This document shows, one piece after another, positions 63,176-64,000 of a stretch of DNA of 64,000 nucleotides. The notes under the pieces are model-generated. The model ran no database searches. It had not been told where the DNA came from and saw only the letters and a program-made list of their open reading frames with translations. Within the stretch, counting starts at the first letter, position 1, and each line of letters opens with the position of its first letter. The stretch is from Phlebopus portentosus (lineage: Eukaryota > Basidiomycota > Agaricomycetes > Boletales > Boletinellaceae), in the NCBI GenBank assembly GCA_037892935.1, contig JAYXKI010000002.1, positions 3,162,001 to 3,226,000 on the forward strand, read 5' to 3'. A program made the translations under genes and the position numbers.

Positions 63176-64000
63176 CTACAGATTTTTCGCCAAAGGGGAA
63201 ATCTGAGGTAAACCAGGGTAGTACGTAGAAGGGATCGTGCTGAGAGCGGAGAAAGGTTAGTCCAGAAACCAACCAAGTGAAGAGGAGACTCACGGTATAG
63301 GTATTGAGGAGTCCGTGGCAAAGCCTTCAGATAGGTCTCCATCGAGCGTAGGGGGTGAAGTAAACCCTGCGGGCCTGGAGACAGTCGTAGTAATAACATT
63401 ATAGTTGTCGATGGTCCCGGATTTTAGGCAGGAACCAGTGCCAAATGCGCTTTGGCATTTGTTAACGGCCTCGTCGGTGTTCGACCAGAGAGCGACATTC
63501 GTGAGAGTCATGTCGTAACACGGCACGGAGTTAGAGCAGAGGAATTGAATGGGCGGTCGCTGGACACCATCTACGACCGCTCCATCCCAGGTCTGTCGTC
63601 AGCTAACGTTAGTCTGTGTTTGCGAGACCCCAAGGAAAAGGCTTACATCGAAGGTGATATTGCTAAGCTGCACGCCGTCGCCCTCCGCTTGAGTCTGGCC
63701 AGACCAGTACTGGTCGACATCAAGTCCATATGCAGTGTTGTGGGACAAGAAATTCTGGAGGTATACATTCCTGAGGTATCCCGACCCGCCCCATGATTTG
63801 ATCATGAAAATCTGGTTCCCTCCATTTGTGTACACGTTTCTGTAAAGGATGTTCTCGATGGCGGTACCGGCGCCGAGCGAACCGATTGCGGAACCACCTG
63901 ATTGATTGCACCAGATACGTTCCACAAGTATGTTGGTGGAAGGAGACTTCACAGTCACGCATTCGTCCCGATTTGTAACTTCTACGTCGTGAATCCAATG
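63176..64000 (-). CDS. GH28 rhamnogalacturonase-like enzyme, 3' part
   Basis: The gene runs off the right edge. Three exons are visible (from 64000 down to 63647, 63592-63294, 63239-63176), coding the last about 239 residues. [18 protein letters not shown] and [20 protein letters not shown] are typical of the rhamnogalacturonan-hydrolase branch of GH28, where the polygalacturonase DD and GHG motifs are replaced by such DEC and SGG sequences. [18 protein letters not shown] carries the conserved Lys-strand, and a Cys pair ([22 protein letters not shown]) closes the beta-helix. It should cleave pectin rhamnogalacturonan outside the cell. The C-terminus is Pro/Ser/Thr-rich. The N-terminal half and signal peptide lie beyond the window. 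Confidence 0.88.

Overview
The window is nuclear DNA of a filamentous basidiomycete, probably an agaricomycete. The signs are dense short spliceosomal introns (about 47-65 nt, some exons of only 7-18 nt), a chitin synthase export chaperone (Chs7), a fungal bHLH and a fungal Zn2Cys6 regulator, and secreted degradative enzymes on both strands. No prokaryotic operon structure, CRISPR array or rRNA is visible. Exon structures below were built by eye from splice signals and reading-frame continuity.

Left part (1-12.6 kb): the C-terminus of an unknown Ser/Gly-rich protein, a 2 kb microsatellite-rich stretch, a badly decayed M43 metalloprotease relic, a 629-bp non-autonomous hAT-type element with an 8-bp target duplication, and one intact secreted M43 metalloprotease.

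Middle accessory block (12.6-21.2 kb): two copies of a tail-to-tail pair (atypical SDR plus M43 metalloprotease) lie as an inverted duplication around a NmrA/isoflavone-reductase-like gene. In the left pair the metalloprotease is a pseudogene. In the right pair it is intact but carries a 48-bp tandem duplication across its first 5' splice site.

Conserved block (21.5-39.1 kb): M17 leucine aminopeptidase, a zinc-type medium-chain dehydrogenase with a His-rich insert, the TFIIH helicase XPB/Ssl2, Chs7, and a two-domain Vps10 sorting receptor.

Right part (39.5-64 kb): a Tourist-like MITE with TTA target duplications, a GH25 muramidase with an 8-nt exon, the RNA polymerase I/III subunit AC19, a pepsin-like protease, a broken PD-(D/E)XK-like gene, a third SDR, a bHLH factor, a 3 kb gene-poor stretch ending in an inverted-repeat element, NAP1, a large Zn2Cys6 regulator, and the 3' part of a GH28 rhamnogalacturonase-like gene cut by the window edge. 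Housekeeping genes (transcription, chromatin, trafficking, wall synthesis) are interleaved with secreted hydrolases (M43, A1, GH25, GH28). The duplications, pseudogenes and elements are concentrated in the 5-21 kb block.
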